From Lachnospiraceae bacterium (GTDB taxonomy: Bacteria; Bacillota; Clostridia; Lachnospirales; Lachnospiraceae): a stretch of 64,000 nucleotides of DNA. Made by a program: the position numbers and the translations under genes. Location of the stretch: contig JAQVCW010000001.1 of assembly GCA_028689585.1 (NCBI GenBank), positions 124,001 to 188,000 of the forward strand. Reading direction: 5' to 3'. Below the pieces are notes generated by a model. It made no database searches, was not told where the DNA came from, and saw only the letters and a program-made list of their open reading frames with translations. Each line of letters begins with the position of its first letter. Position 1 is the stretch's first letter. Positions 1 through 8,404 of the stretch are shown here, piece by piece.

Positions 1-107
1 TCCTTTCCGGCTGATGCTCCAAAGTGGATCTTTATGAAACTGCGTCTTTTTTATTTCGGATTTTTAAATTTCAATCCTCCCCGGTTCTTTGACTGCACCG
101 GCCATTT

Positions 108-1163
108 CTATCTTTCACGCCGCAATCGCATATATTTTTCCTGCTTTGGAAGCACTGCTCCTACCACTGCAAACGGGGTATCCAGGCCAGCCTGCGTCAA
201 TCCCTGCAGGACAGCCTCCACATCCTTGCTGCTGACACTGGCCAGCAGGCCCCCGGAAGTCTGCGGATCCATCAGCAAATCAAGCTCATACTCTTTCGCA
301 TCTCCCAAATCAATATCATTCAGCATGTAACTGCGATTCTGATAGGTACCGGCAGGCACCAGTCCCATCTGTGCCAGCTCCTTAGCGCCATCGATCAGCG
401 GCAGTCCGGATAAATAAAGCTCCAGAGTCACACCGCTTCCCTTTGCCAGCTCCAGTCCATGTCCCGCCAGCCCAAAGCCGGTCACATCCGTACAGGCATG
501 GACTTCATACTGCTCCAGAACCCGCTTTGCTTTCTGATTCAGGCTCTTCATGGAGGCAATCGCTGTTTCCATCGTTTTCTCTTCTGCCATTTCTGCTTTT
601 ATGGCAGTGGTAATAATCCCCACTCCCAGTGGTTTGGTCAAAATCAGTACATCCCCCGGCTGCGCTCCGGTATTGGTCCACAACCGTTTTAAGTCCACAA
701 AGCCCGTGACGCTCAGACCATATTTGGGCTCCTCGTCCTGTATCGTATGGCCTCCCGCCAGCAGAGCTCCCGCCTCCTGCACCTTGGAAGCGCCGCCTTT
801 TAAAATTTCCTCAAGAATATCCGCAGACAGACAGCTTGGAAAGCCTGCAATATTCAGTGCGATCCTGGGTTCCCCTCCCATGGCGTACACATCGCTGAGG
901 GCATTGGCCGCCGCGATCTGTCCGAAGGTATATGGATCATCCACAATAGGAGTAAAGAAATCCAGTGTCTGTATCAATGCCGTCCGCTCATCAATACGGT
1001 ATACCGCCGCATCGTCTGAGGTTTCGATCCCTACAATTAAATTTTCATCGTGAAACTTCGGTAGCTTACCCAGAACCTGGGCAAGAGTCGTTGGACTTAG
1101 TTTCGCCGCTCACCCCGCCGACTTTGCCCATTGTGTCAGGCGGATTTTATCTCCCTGTGACAT
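108..1163 (-). CDS. selD: Selenide, water dikinase, itself a selenoprotein (in-frame UGA)
   Basis: Makes selenophosphate from selenide and ATP, the selenium donor for selenocysteine synthesis and for tRNA selenouridine. A conventional reading starts only at 977, but the frame continues upstream through a TGA at 1110-1112 to an ATG at 1163 preceded by a GGAGGG Shine-Dalgarno. The product is then 351 aa, normal for SelD. The TGA is codon 18 in the context WAKSAG-U-AAK, exactly where the catalytic Cys/Sec and the following Lys of SelD lie; DDAAVY and the PurM/AIRS-type fold follow. A hairpin just downstream fits a bacterial SECIS. The usual partners selA, selB and selC are not seen and may lie left of the window. 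An extended -10 (TGATAAAAT) lies about 55 bases upstream of the ATG. The seen facts are the frame and hairpin; Sec insertion is inferred from family knowledge. Confidence 0.95.
1065..1085 (-). promoter_or_regulatory. SECIS-like hairpin downstream of the selD UGA
   Basis: Read on the minus strand, CTTGCCCAG and CTGGGTAAG form a 9-bp stem (one G-U pair) closing a three-base GTT loop, starting 24 bases after the UGA. Bacterial SECIS elements recognised by SelB are short hairpins at this distance with a G and U in the apical loop, which this shows (GGUU at the tip). It lies inside the selD reading frame and would direct selenocysteine rather than termination. Confidence 0.8.
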
Positions 1164-1296
1164 AGATTTCTCCCTCCTCTCTTTTGGTTTGCCGTTTTTT
1201 GCATGTACTTCACTTAATCATTTTATCACAACTGAAGGGAATCGAGAAGAAAATCGAACTATTTTTCAAGGCTTTTTTTCAAGATGAAATGCGGTT

Positions 1297-2742
1297 TTAA
1301 TCCTTCAGGCGGCGATATACGGTCAGGTACATCGTCACATAGCAGGCGGTTCCGCCGATAAAATTCGAAATCGGCTCTGCCAGGAATACCCCCATCGTGC
1401 CCAGATTTCCAATATAGGGCAGGAGCAGCGTCAGCGGAACCACAATCAAAATTTTGCGAAGCAGCGAGAAAAATACGGATTGTTTCGCTTTTCCTAAAGC
1501 TACAAAGGCAGACTGGCCCGCGAACTGGAAGGCCATCATAAAGAAGCCGAAGAAATACAGCTTCAGCGCAGGTACTCCTTTTGCCAGCAGTGCCGCATCA
1601 TTGTTGAAAAGACGAATCCAGGCCGACGGAAAAATGACAATGCACAGCCAGATGGAAAAGGTATAGGTCAGGCAGACTATGGTCTGAAAGCGGATCCCCT
1701 GGCGGACACGTCTGTACTTCCCGGCGCCGTAGTTAAAGCCAAGCACCGGCTGGGCCCCATTGTTAATGCCCTGCACCGGAAGAGAGGCTACTTCACGGAC
1801 AGAATTCAGAACGGTCATAACCGCCACATACAGATCCCCGCCAAACAGGCTGAGCATCTTATTGCAGGCCAGCTGCACCGCAGAATTTGTGAAGCTGACG
1901 ATAAAACCGGTCAGACCAAGTCCGCAGATTTCCTTTGCCAGCCCAAAATCGAAACGGATGCAGGAGCGCTGCAATCGTAAAATCGCCTTTTTGCCGGTCA
2001 AAAACCGCATTACCCAGAGTGCAGATACCGCCTGAGAAATAATGGTAGCCAGCGCAGCGCCCTTTACTCCCATCCCCAGCCCAAATATGAAAACAGGATC
2101 CAGAATAATATTCACCACAGCTCCTATGGCGATGGTCAGCATCCCCATCTTTCCAAATCCCTGGGCATTAATAAATGCGTTCATACCCAGGCTCAGCATC
2201 ATAAAAATCGTTCCCGCAGAATAAATGCGAAGATAATCTGACGCGTACGAATAAGTTTCTGTACTCGCACCAAACATCCGCAGAAGCGGAGCCTCGCTAA
2301 TCTGCAGAAGCGCAGTCAGCACGGCAGCCGCCGCCACCAGCAGAAAAAAAGAAACTCCCATGATCCGGCCAGCCCGCTCATAATCCTTTTTTCCCCTGGC
2401 AATGGAACACAGCGGTGCTCCCCCGGTTCCAAACAGATTGGCAAAACCACTGAGCATGGTGATAATCGGAAAGCAGATCCCCACTCCGGTCAGTGCCATC
2501 GTAGAGGCCCCCTCTATCCTTCCGATATAAATACGATCCACAATGCTGTACAGCACGTTGATCAACTGCGCCAGAGTCATGGGAACCGCCATCCTCATGA
2601 TATTGGAGCCCATGGTTCCTCTGGCAAAATCATTCTGGGATGCCTGATTCTTTTCTGTGTTGCTCTTGTACGCCTCATTCTGATTGTTCTGATTGTTCTG
2701 ACTGTTCTTTTTGTCCTGATTATTTTGTCTCATTTCCGTCAC
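1297..2742 (-). CDS. MATE-family multidrug/metabolite exporter
   Basis: A 481-aa polytopic membrane protein. The N-terminal 45 residues are a low-complexity Asn/Gln/Lys tail (repeats of QNN), followed by the MATE start region IMRMAVPMTLAQLINVLYSI and VDRIYIGRI, and by about twelve hydrophobic segments in two similar halves, typical of Na+- or H+-coupled MATE antiporters (usual length about 450 aa). The substrate cannot be told from sequence. The Asn/Gln tail is encoded by short tandem repeats near 2670-2730 and might vary in length; internal Met codons after the tail could be alternative starts. It stands alone, with a repeat-rich spacer upstream. Confidence 0.9.
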   Translation of the reverse strand: MTEMRQNNQDKKNSQNNQNNQNEAYKSNTEKNQASQNDFARGTMGSNIMRMAVPMTLAQLINVLYSIVDRIYIGRIEGASTMALTGVGICFPIITMLSGFANLFGTGGAPLCSIARGKKDYERAGRIMGVSFFLLVAAAAVLTALLQISEAPLLRMFGASTETYSYASDYLRIYSAGTIFMMLSLGMNAFINAQGFGKMGMLTIAIGAVVNIILDPVFIFGLGMGVKGAALATIISQAVSALWVMRFLTGKKAILRLQRSCIRFDFGLAKEICGLGLTGFIVSFTNSAVQLACNKMLSLFGGDLYVAVMTVLNSVREVASLPVQGINNGAQPVLGFNYGAGKYRRVRQGIRFQTIVCLTYTFSIWLCIVIFPSAWIRLFNNDAALLAKGVPALKLYFFGFFMMAFQFAGQSAFVALGKAKQSVFFSLLRKILIVVPLTLLLPYIGNLGTMGVFLAEPISNFIGGTACYVTMYLTVYRRLKD

Positions 2743-2870
2743 ATCCTTTTACTCATTGCTTCACATAGTAGCACAAATTAAGGATGCTTTCCAGTCCCGG
2801 TTCTGACTTTTTGCCGAAATCGGAATTCAGATTCAAAAACGCCTCTGCGTTTTCAAAACGCGAGGCGCTG

Positions 2871-3020
2871 TTCAAGAACGCCCCTGCGTTCTTGCTGCGA
2901 GGCCTGTCTTGCTTCCCATGACAAACTTCGCAGTCTACGTTCTGCTTCGGTGGCTGCCAGACAAGTGCCGCCGGCACTTAGCAGCCTCCGGAGGTTTTAT
3001 CCCGGAAGGAAATTGGAATT
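2871..3020. repeat. Intergenic repeat family R2, copy 1
   Basis: About 150 bp between the MATE gene and bL25. It shares order and sequence with 18987-19145: a small hairpin (AAGAACGC/GCGTTCTT), a block containing CTGCGAGGCC, a second hairpin (AAGTGCC/GGCACTT), then TCCGGAGG and a final block CCCGGAAGG. Partial relatives are at about 2831-2860, 10745-10775, 11350-11425 and 37115-37275. On the minus strand it keeps a reading frame open (2753-2977), but the frame follows the repeat and is not a convincing gene. Confidence 0.7.
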
Positions 3021-3023
3021 ATT

Positions 3024-3596
3024 TTACTCGCTTTCTTCCACGTTATGGTTCTTCATTTTGGAATCAGTGACTATATTCAGCACCAGATTGTCCGGTTCCA
3101 TCAGAACCTCTACGTCCGGATTTTTCCAGATTTCCAGATCCTCGATCTTCACCTTGTCTCCCTGCTTGAGTTCGCCAAGATCGATCTCTATCGTCTCTAC
3201 CAATTTTGAGGGCAGGGCCTTATATGGGATCTCTTCGATCAGCAGTTGTACCATGGTCGCTACCATATCCTTATTTTTCAGGATAATCTTAGCGGTACCG
3301 CCTACCTGTTCTGTTTCCACCAGACTCTGGAAAACCAGATCTTCAATCTGCTGTGTTGCAATATCCCGCTTAACCTCTTTCAGCAGCACATTCCACTTTT
3401 TATCCTCACAAACCAGAAGAAGATTTCCTCCCTTGCCTTTGGATTTGAGCAGCCGTTTGGCATCTCCCTCCGGCATCTGAATGAGTATCGTCTCTGTCAG
3501 GCCGCCTCCGCCAATGCTTCCCGGCACAATACCATTCTTCCTCAGTTTCTTCGCTTTCACAGCCTTATCTCTGATTTTTACCTCTAATTGATACAT
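3024..3596 (-). CDS. 50S ribosomal protein bL25 / general stress protein Ctc
   Basis: A 190-aa protein with the two-domain layout of the CTC/TL5 branch of bL25: an N-terminal 5S-rRNA-binding domain (about 1-95, including RKNGIVPGSI) and a C-terminal beta domain (about 96-185, with the conserved VETIEIDLGELKQGDKVKIED). It binds 5S rRNA in the large subunit. One difference from the family is a weakly conserved start (YQLEVKIRDK). A GGAG site precedes the ATG. It is monocistronic, with repeat R2 directly behind its stop, whose AAGTGCC hairpin may help 3'-end formation. The gene is called rplY in Proteobacteria and ctc in Bacillus. Confidence 0.88.
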   Translation of the reverse strand: MYQLEVKIRDKAVKAKKLRKNGIVPGSIGGGGLTETILIQMPEGDAKRLLKSKGKGGNLLLVCEDKKWNVLLKEVKRDIATQQIEDLVFQSLVETEQVGGTAKIILKNKDMVATMVQLLIEEIPYKALPSKLVETIEIDLGELKQGDKVKIEDLEIWKNPDVEVLMEPDNLVLNIVTDSKMKNHNVEESE

Positions 3597-3761
3597 ATTC
3601 GTTTACTCCTTTTCTGATTTATAATTACAGTCCGCGCACAAACTGTAACAATCTGTTTTCTACATGAGCAGGTTCCATTTACGTTCAGACCGCAAGGCCT
3701 TTGTTTCCCCGTACATAACAACCACCCCCTTTAAGATATGGTTAAAGCATTCTGCTCCGTT

Positions 3762-4529
3762 TTACAAATGATTCATCTGGCAAAAATACTCCTGAAATTC
3801 CTTTATTTCCTGCCTCGTCTCGTCCTCTGACGCCAGTTTTCTCATATCCTCCAGCACTCTTTGCACAATAGCGGAGGGGATATATTTCATCTCCGCACTC
3901 TGCCACCGGGCCAGTCTGCTCTCCTGAGGAAAATATTTCCAAAACAAAAGTTCGTCCTGATCTGCTCCCCAGGTGATCCCATATTTCTCATGGAGGCGGA
4001 TTTTTCCGTCTTCACATTCTTCACCGATAAAATCCTCTTCCGTCATAAAAACACCGGCAATCACCCGGTCCTTTTCTTTTCCCTCTTCCGGCTTTATCGT
4101 CAGAAGGCAGGCTGAATTCATGTTCAGATTCTTTGGAAGCCTTGGATTTCCCTTATCTTTTCCCGAAGCATAGCAGCCTGTAAAAATCTCCCCGGTATCC
4201 AAAACCTCCTTCAGCGAATTTTCCCGCATGGCAAATACTCCATGGGAATTCACTTTAATCTTCATCTTTTCCGCATAAAGACGGCGCTGGCTTTCCTTTT
4301 CTTTCTGCACCTTTTTTTCCCGCTTCATGTGATTGCGCTCTTCCAGCAGCAGATAGACATATTTTCTTGCCTGCGGATCCTCTATGGAAAAATAGGTTTC
4401 AAATGCATCCGGATAAGCAAAAATCTTAACGGATGCCGGAAAATCCACTTTCATTTTATTATCATCTACGGAAGCAATCTTTCCCATTCCATACTTTACA
4501 TGTTTTACGTTCTTTCCAATAATATTCAT
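3762..4529 (-). CDS. Conserved hypothetical protein, about 255 aa
   Basis: No function recognised. The ATG at 4529 is chosen because GGAGGGG lies 5 bases upstream; the longer frame to 4568 runs through a hairpin. The N-terminus (NIIGKNVKHVKYGMGKIASV, then a Val-Asp-Phe strand) resembles small SH3-like or CarD/UvrD-C-type beta modules, followed by a Lys/Glu-rich helix (about 75-100) and a C-terminal part with HEKYGITW and WKYFP. Proteins of this type in Clostridia are sometimes mislabelled malate synthase; nothing here supports that. It is soluble, without signal peptide or membrane segment. Confidence 0.65.
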   Translation of the reverse strand: MNIIGKNVKHVKYGMGKIASVDDNKMKVDFPASVKIFAYPDAFETYFSIEDPQARKYVYLLLEERNHMKREKKVQKEKESQRRLYAEKMKIKVNSHGVFAMRENSLKEVLDTGEIFTGCYASGKDKGNPRLPKNLNMNSACLLTIKPEEGKEKDRVIAGVFMTEEDFIGEECEDGKIRLHEKYGITWGADQDELLFWKYFPQESRLARWQSAEMKYIPSAIVQRVLEDMRKLASEDETRQEIKEFQEYFCQMNHL

Positions 4530-4548
4530 ATACTTCCCCTCCTGTGTA

Positions 4549-4606
4549 AAAAAAGAAGAGCTTTCCATAACATGCCATCTGGCATGATACTAAAAGCCCT
4601 TCTTTA
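4549..4606 (-). terminator. Hairpin with T-tract in the leader of the 4529 gene (terminator or attenuator)
   Basis: On the minus strand an interrupted stem (AAAGAAGGGCTTTT with AAAGCTCTTCTTT, and an inner ATGCCA/TGGCAT) is followed by seven T, and only about 12 bases later comes the Shine-Dalgarno of the 4529 gene. It may terminate the upstream 5177 gene. Since no room remains for a promoter behind it, it may instead act as a transcription attenuator for the downstream gene. Confidence 0.55.
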
Positions 4607-4793
4607 AAAAGACGGTTCTTTTTCATCTCAAATATAGTTAAATATTAACACAAAAATCCGGAAGCGTCAAGTAAATATCAGTTTTTAACTTTTTGCTCCC
4701 TTTTATTTTATGTATTTTATAAATAATTTATTTTTATTGTCTGATTTTTTCGAAAAAACCTTCCCTGTTAACCTCCGCAAAATACTGCCATTT

Positions 4794-5177
4794 TCAAAAA
4801 TCAATTCCCTCTACTTCCGTGGAAATCTCAGTAACTCCCATGATTGAGCGCATTTTATCCAGCTCTCCCCCGATACGGGCCAGCTTTTCCTCTACCCGGT
4901 CCGGCTTTCCTGCCTTCAGTGCAATCCTAATTGAACTGACTGCATTCACAATCTCAGGCGCGCAGATATAATTCGCCAGCGCTTTATAACGATCTGCCGC
5001 ATATATACTCTCTTCCGGATTCTCTGCGGAAAGCTTTTCCCGCATATCCGTACAAAAATCATAGTGCAGCATTTTTTCCAGATATTCCAGGTATAATGCC
5101 TCATCCCCTGCAAAATAGAGCATACCCTGATCATAATTAATTCCGCATTGTCTCAGTTTTGCTTTATTCATTTTCAT
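4794..5177 (-). CDS. Degenerate HPt-like small protein, 127 aa
   Basis: The start GINYDQGMLYFAGDEALYLEYLEKM matches the entry of histidine phosphotransfer (HPt) domains (Gly-Ile-Asp, Gly-Gly-Asp, then an amphipathic helix). At the place where HPt domains have AHSLKGS with the phosphorylated His, this protein has ADRYKALANY, so His is replaced by Asp. The rest is helical. If the assignment is right it is a pseudo-HPt that cannot carry phosphate and may bind a partner instead. Divergently placed from the XRE regulator at 5329 across a 150-base AT-rich spacer, which suggests shared control. Family assignment is by eye only. Confidence 0.55.
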   Translation of the reverse strand: MKMNKAKLRQCGINYDQGMLYFAGDEALYLEYLEKMLHYDFCTDMREKLSAENPEESIYAADRYKALANYICAPEIVNAVSSIRIALKAGKPDRVEEKLARIGGELDKMRSIMGVTEISTEVEGIDF

Positions 5178-5328
5178 CTTATCATCCTTCTCAAAATATC
5201 AGAAATATAGTCTAAAACCGTATTCTACGGTTATAAACTATTATAATATTATATTTCCGTAGTTACAATAAAAATATTAAGTTTTCAATCAAAAACCAGG
5301 AATATTCTGTAATGGAGGAGAACCTATT

Positions 5329-5682
5329 TTGGAACTGGATTACAAAGCAATTGGAAAACGAATTAAAATTGCACGCATCAAGGCCGATATGACTCAGGAG
5401 CACCTTTCCGACATCATTGATCTTTCTCCGTCTCATATGAGCAACATTGAAACCGGAACTACCAGAGTCAGCCTGACTACCATTATCAATATTGCCAATG
5501 CTCTGTCCGTCTCCGCAGATGATCTGCTCTGTGACAGCGTAATCCACACAAAAGCCCAGTTTGAACATGACATCCAGCAGTTGTTAAATGGATGTGATGA
5601 ATATGAAATCCGCGTAGTTAAAGAAGTTCTCCAGGCCACCCTTGGAGCGATACGGCATAATAAAACACTGAAGAACGGATAA
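5329..5682 (+). CDS. XRE-family helix-turn-helix transcriptional regulator
   Basis: A 117-aa DNA-binding protein. Residues about 7-62 form a Cro/CI-type HTH (IGKRIKIARIKADMTQEHLS, LSPSHMSNIETG, VSLTTIINIANALSVSADDLL). The C-terminal 45 residues (EIRVVKEVLQATL) are helical and could dimerise. The start is TTG at 5329, 8 bases behind GGAGGAG. One of three plus-strand genes; divergent from the HPt-like gene. Targets are unknown; self-control or control of the divergent neighbour is the simplest inference. Confidence 0.85.
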   Translation: MELDYKAIGKRIKIARIKADMTQEHLSDIIDLSPSHMSNIETGTTRVSLTTIINIANALSVSADDLLCDSVIHTKAQFEHDIQQLLNGCDEYEIRVVKEVLQATLGAIRHNKTLKNG

Positions 5683-5718
5683 CTCCCGATGGGCATATTT
5701 TCTAAACGATACAACGAC

Positions 5719-5773
5719 AAAAAAGGCAGGATGCAATACTGGTCATAACCAGTATTATACCCTGCCTTTTTTT
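5719..5773. terminator. Bidirectional intrinsic terminator between the XRE gene and proC
   Basis: A-tract, GGCAGG, inner stem AATACTGG/CCAGTATT, CCTGCC, T-tract. It serves the plus-strand regulator and the minus-strand proC, which converge here. Confidence 0.85.
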
Positions 5774-5842
5774 ATTACTGTGCCGCTGTCAACGCACCGG
5801 CTTCTTTGCGTATCCCGCTGATTTTTTCACACAATTTTCCTG

Positions 5843-6637
5843 TTACATTTCTCTGGATTTCTTCACACAGGCTTTCATGGCCTCAAATACTGCGCTGCGC
5901 ATCCCTTTTTCTTCCAGGACGCGAACTGCCTCTATCGTAGTCCCGCCCGGTGAGCAGACCATGTCTTTCAGCTCTCCCGGATGTTTTCCCGTCTCCAGTA
6001 CCATCTTCGCGCTGCCAAGCACCGCCTGGGCTGCGAATTTATACGCCTGCGCTCTGGGCATTCCATCTGCCACCGCAGCGTCTGCCATCGCTTCGATAAA
6101 CATAAATACATAGGCAGGTGAACTGCCGGAAACGCCAGTCACCACATCCATCAGATTTTCCGGAATACATTCCGTCTTGCCAAAGGAGCTGCAAAGATCA
6201 CACACTGTTTTCATCTGTTCATCCGTTACATTCTCATTTCTGCAAAGCCCCATCATCCCTTCTTTCACCATAGCAGGCGTATTGGGCATGGTGCGTACCA
6301 GCTTTACCTCTTTTCCAAATTGTTCCTCCAGCCACTCCAAGGTCTTTCCGGGAGCAATCGTCACGATGATCTGCTCCGGTCTCACCGCATCCTTGATCTG
6401 TCCGATCACCTCGGCATAATACAAAGGCTTCACCGCCAGAAATAAAACATCCGCGAACTCCACCACTTCCAGATTTGTCCTGCCCGGCAGAATGCCACGT
6501 TCTTTTGCAATCCTCTCCCGGGTTTTCTCAGACTTTGCCGATGCCATCACTTCCTGGCAGGAAGCAGCACCGCTCTCCAGGATTCCATTTATCATCGCCG
6601 AAGCCATATTCCCAAATCCAATAAATCCAATCTTCAT
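5843..6637 (-). CDS. proC: Pyrroline-5-carboxylate reductase
   Basis: Last step of proline synthesis: reduces 1-pyrroline-5-carboxylate with NAD(P)H. The Rossmann start MKIGFIGFGNMASAMINGI, the central VRTMPNTPAMVKEGM block, and the C-terminal signature (GVSGSSPAYVFMFIEAMADA ... SPGGTTIEAVRVLEEKGMR) are all present; length 264 aa is normal. ATG at 6637 is chosen because GGAGG lies 10 bases upstream; the in-frame TTG at 6646 is only one base behind it. It begins 1 base after the stop of the Lrp-type gene, so the two are co-transcribed and probably translationally coupled. Confidence 0.95.
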   Translation of the reverse strand: MKIGFIGFGNMASAMINGILESGAASCQEVMASAKSEKTRERIAKERGILPGRTNLEVVEFADVLFLAVKPLYYAEVIGQIKDAVRPEQIIVTIAPGKTLEWLEEQFGKEVKLVRTMPNTPAMVKEGMMGLCRNENVTDEQMKTVCDLCSSFGKTECIPENLMDVVTGVSGSSPAYVFMFIEAMADAAVADGMPRAQAYKFAAQAVLGSAKMVLETGKHPGELKDMVCSPGGTTIEAVRVLEEKGMRSAVFEAMKACVKKSREM

Positions 6638-6638
6638 C

Positions 6639-7115
6639 TCATCCAATCCTCCTTGAACCTGTTTTAAAATTCACTTCCAGAGGCAGGCCGCGATGCTCCA
6701 CCGCAGTTGAAAATACAATCTGCGTCTTGGTTTCACCGTATTTTTGCAGTGCATCAATAAACTGATCCAGTTCTTCTGTATTATGAAAAATCACTTCCAG
6801 AAAAATCACATAATCGCCTGTCACACAATCGCATTGTAACACATTTTTTATGGATTTTACATAAGAATACAATTCATTTTTCTGCACCGGATCCATTTTC
6901 AAATTTATAAATGCTTTGATCTGATACAAAAAAGCTTCTTTCCGGACATGTGCATGATATCCCTCAATTACGCCGTTTTGCTCCAGCTTCTCTATTCTGG
7001 CTGATACGGCAGGGGATGTAAGAAAAACTTCTGCGGCAATATCTTTCAGGGATATCCTTGCGTTATTCTGCAGCAGTTCAATAATCTTGCAGTCTACGCC
7101 ATCTAAATCGTACAT
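6639..7115 (-). CDS. Lrp/AsnC-family transcriptional regulator
   Basis: 158 aa: N-terminal winged HTH (LDGVDCKIIELLQNNARISL, KDIAAEVFLTSPAVSARIEKLE, GVIEGYHAHV) and C-terminal RAM ligand-binding domain (INLKMDPVQ, VLQCDCVTGDYVIFLEV, LQKYGETKTQIVFS). Such proteins sense amino acids. Position in an operon directly ahead of proC suggests control of proline or related amino-acid metabolism, an inference from context. RBS GGAGG lies upstream of the ATG. Confidence 0.9.
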   Translation of the reverse strand: MYDLDGVDCKIIELLQNNARISLKDIAAEVFLTSPAVSARIEKLEQNGVIEGYHAHVRKEAFLYQIKAFINLKMDPVQKNELYSYVKSIKNVLQCDCVTGDYVIFLEVIFHNTEELDQFIDALQKYGETKTQIVFSTAVEHRGLPLEVNFKTGSRRIG

Positions 7116-7244
7116 AAAGCAGCCTCCTGTCCTCGCAACGTCAGCCCATTTTAAATTTCCCGCAACCGTTCAGTACCTGACCGGTCACAATTTTTATTTA
7201 TCAAAAGGGACGGCACGATCCATCAAATTCAATTTTGAATATAC

Positions 7245-7280
7245 AAAAAAAGTGTCCAAAGAGTCTGCCTCTTTGAACAC
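7245..7280 (-). terminator. Intrinsic terminator upstream of the Lrp gene
   Basis: On the minus strand GTGTTCAAAGAG and CTCTTTGGACAC pair around GCAGA, followed by seven T. It probably ended the TRIC transcript; the MITE at 7361-7661 now separates it from that gene by about 390 bases. Confidence 0.75.
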
Positions 7281-7360
7281 CTTCGTTCTTCTGATATTCA
7301 TAACATTAGCACTTATAAAAACGGTTGTCAATCTTTTTTTCCGCTGTGCCGCCTTTTCAT

Positions 7361-7661
7361 GTTACCATTCACGGCAGACGCGGCATGCCTGCCAGAGCAT
7401 CTGACCGTCTGCCGCAGGAAAAGACCGCGCAGCACTGTTTCGGAGTCCAAGAGCATCTATGCTCTCTGAAATGCTGCTCAGACAGGAATAAGAGGGCCTA
7501 ACTCGCCACAGGCTCAGACAAAGGCCCTCTTATTCCATCGCCGCATTCCAGAGAGCAAGATGCTTAGAACTCCTGTAAATGTGCGGCTGCGGTCTTTCCC
7601 TGCGGCAGACGGTCAGATGCCCTGGCAGGCATGTCGCTGTAAATTGGCCGTGAATGGTAAC
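7361..7661. mobile_element. 301-bp MITE-like palindromic element with 8-bp target duplication
   Basis: The ends are a perfect 15-bp inverted repeat (GTTACCATTCACGGC and its complement), flanked on each side by the direct repeat CTTTTCAT (7353-7360 and 7662-7669), a classic insertion footprint. Pairing continues inward: a block from about 7387 to 7424 mirrors 7600-7636, the arms around CATGCTCTCTG mirror each other, and GGAATAAGAGGGCCT mirrors AGGCCCTCTTATTCC around a short centre. The whole element can therefore fold into one long hairpin. It has no open reading frame of note. It is inserted 3 bases past the TRIC stop codon. The transposase family is not identifiable from this copy. Confidence 0.85.
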
Positions 7662-7672
7662 CTTTTCATGCC

Positions 7673-8404
7673 CTAGCTTTTCCGTATTCTGGGTAAATTC
7701 CAGCGGTAATGTGCCGCCAGGAAACGGATCAGCATGACCACCGCCGCCCCGCTCAGCATGGCGCCCAGCCTGCCAAGATATGGATATCCCAGCACGCAGA
7801 CAAATGCTCCTGCCAGAGAAGCACAGGCGTATACATGCCTTGTCAGGATATAGGGCTTCACCTGTGCCATCACATCCCGCAGCAGGCCGCCGCCAACTCC
7901 CGTGATCACTCCCACAAAAATAAGAAGAAAACGCTGCCGGTATCCGGCGCTCACAGCGGTATTGATCCCCACCACCGTAAAAATCCCCAAGCCGACCGCA
8001 TCAAAAATCAGCATGATCCGGTCATAGGCCTGAGCAACCTTTTCCGGAGGAAAGGAAGCCCCCCTGCTGCCCGGAATGTGACCTCCGGCTTTCATTTTCC
8101 TGGGAATAACAATTTTTCCCAAAATGCCGGCATTCCCATTTTGATTCACATAGATTGCAATAAATAAAAGAATGGAAACTCCCACCGCCACCAGCGTATA
8201 GACCGGGCTCCGGAACATTCCCGGCGGTATGATCCCCAAAATCAGATCCCGCACCAGGCCGCCTCCCACCGCAGTGGTGACGCCCAGCACACAGACGCCA
8301 AACAAATCCATCTCCTGCTGTATCGCCAGCATAGTCCCGGAAGAGGCAAACGCAATGGTTCCGGTGATTTCCATTATAAATATGATTATATCGGTAGACT
8401 GCAT
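7673..8404 (-). CDS. TRIC-type (YicG/UPF0126) membrane channel
   Basis: 243-aa protein with about seven hydrophobic segments and the family's internal duplication: GVTTAVGGGLVRDLILG in the first half and GVITGVGGGLLRDVMAQ in the second. Members are homologues of trimeric intracellular cation channels and conduct cations; physiological role in bacteria is unclear. A hydrophilic insert of about 45 residues (GHIPGSRGASFPPEKVAQ) joins the halves and makes it longer than the usual 205 aa. Its start overlaps the end of the upstream Cys-cluster gene by 19 bases, indicating one transcript. Confidence 0.88.
   Translation of the reverse strand: MQSTDIIIFIMEITGTIAFASSGTMLAIQQEMDLFGVCVLGVTTAVGGGLVRDLILGIIPPGMFRSPVYTLVAVGVSILLFIAIYVNQNGNAGILGKIVIPRKMKAGGHIPGSRGASFPPEKVAQAYDRIMLIFDAVGLGIFTVVGINTAVSAGYRQRFLLIFVGVITGVGGGLLRDVMAQVKPYILTRHVYACASLAGAFVCVLGYPYLGRLGAMLSGAAVVMLIRFLAAHYRWNLPRIRKS

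Noticed and set aside
1-107. Start of a gene (such as selA) left of selD
   Set aside because: A GGGGAGG lies near 80, but all frames reading leftwards soon meet stops or run off the edge with too little sequence to judge.
2753-2977. 74-codon minus-strand frame between the MATE and bL25 genes
   Set aside because: It is the open frame of repeat R2 plus flanking sequence; no RBS and no protein-like conservation beyond the repeat.
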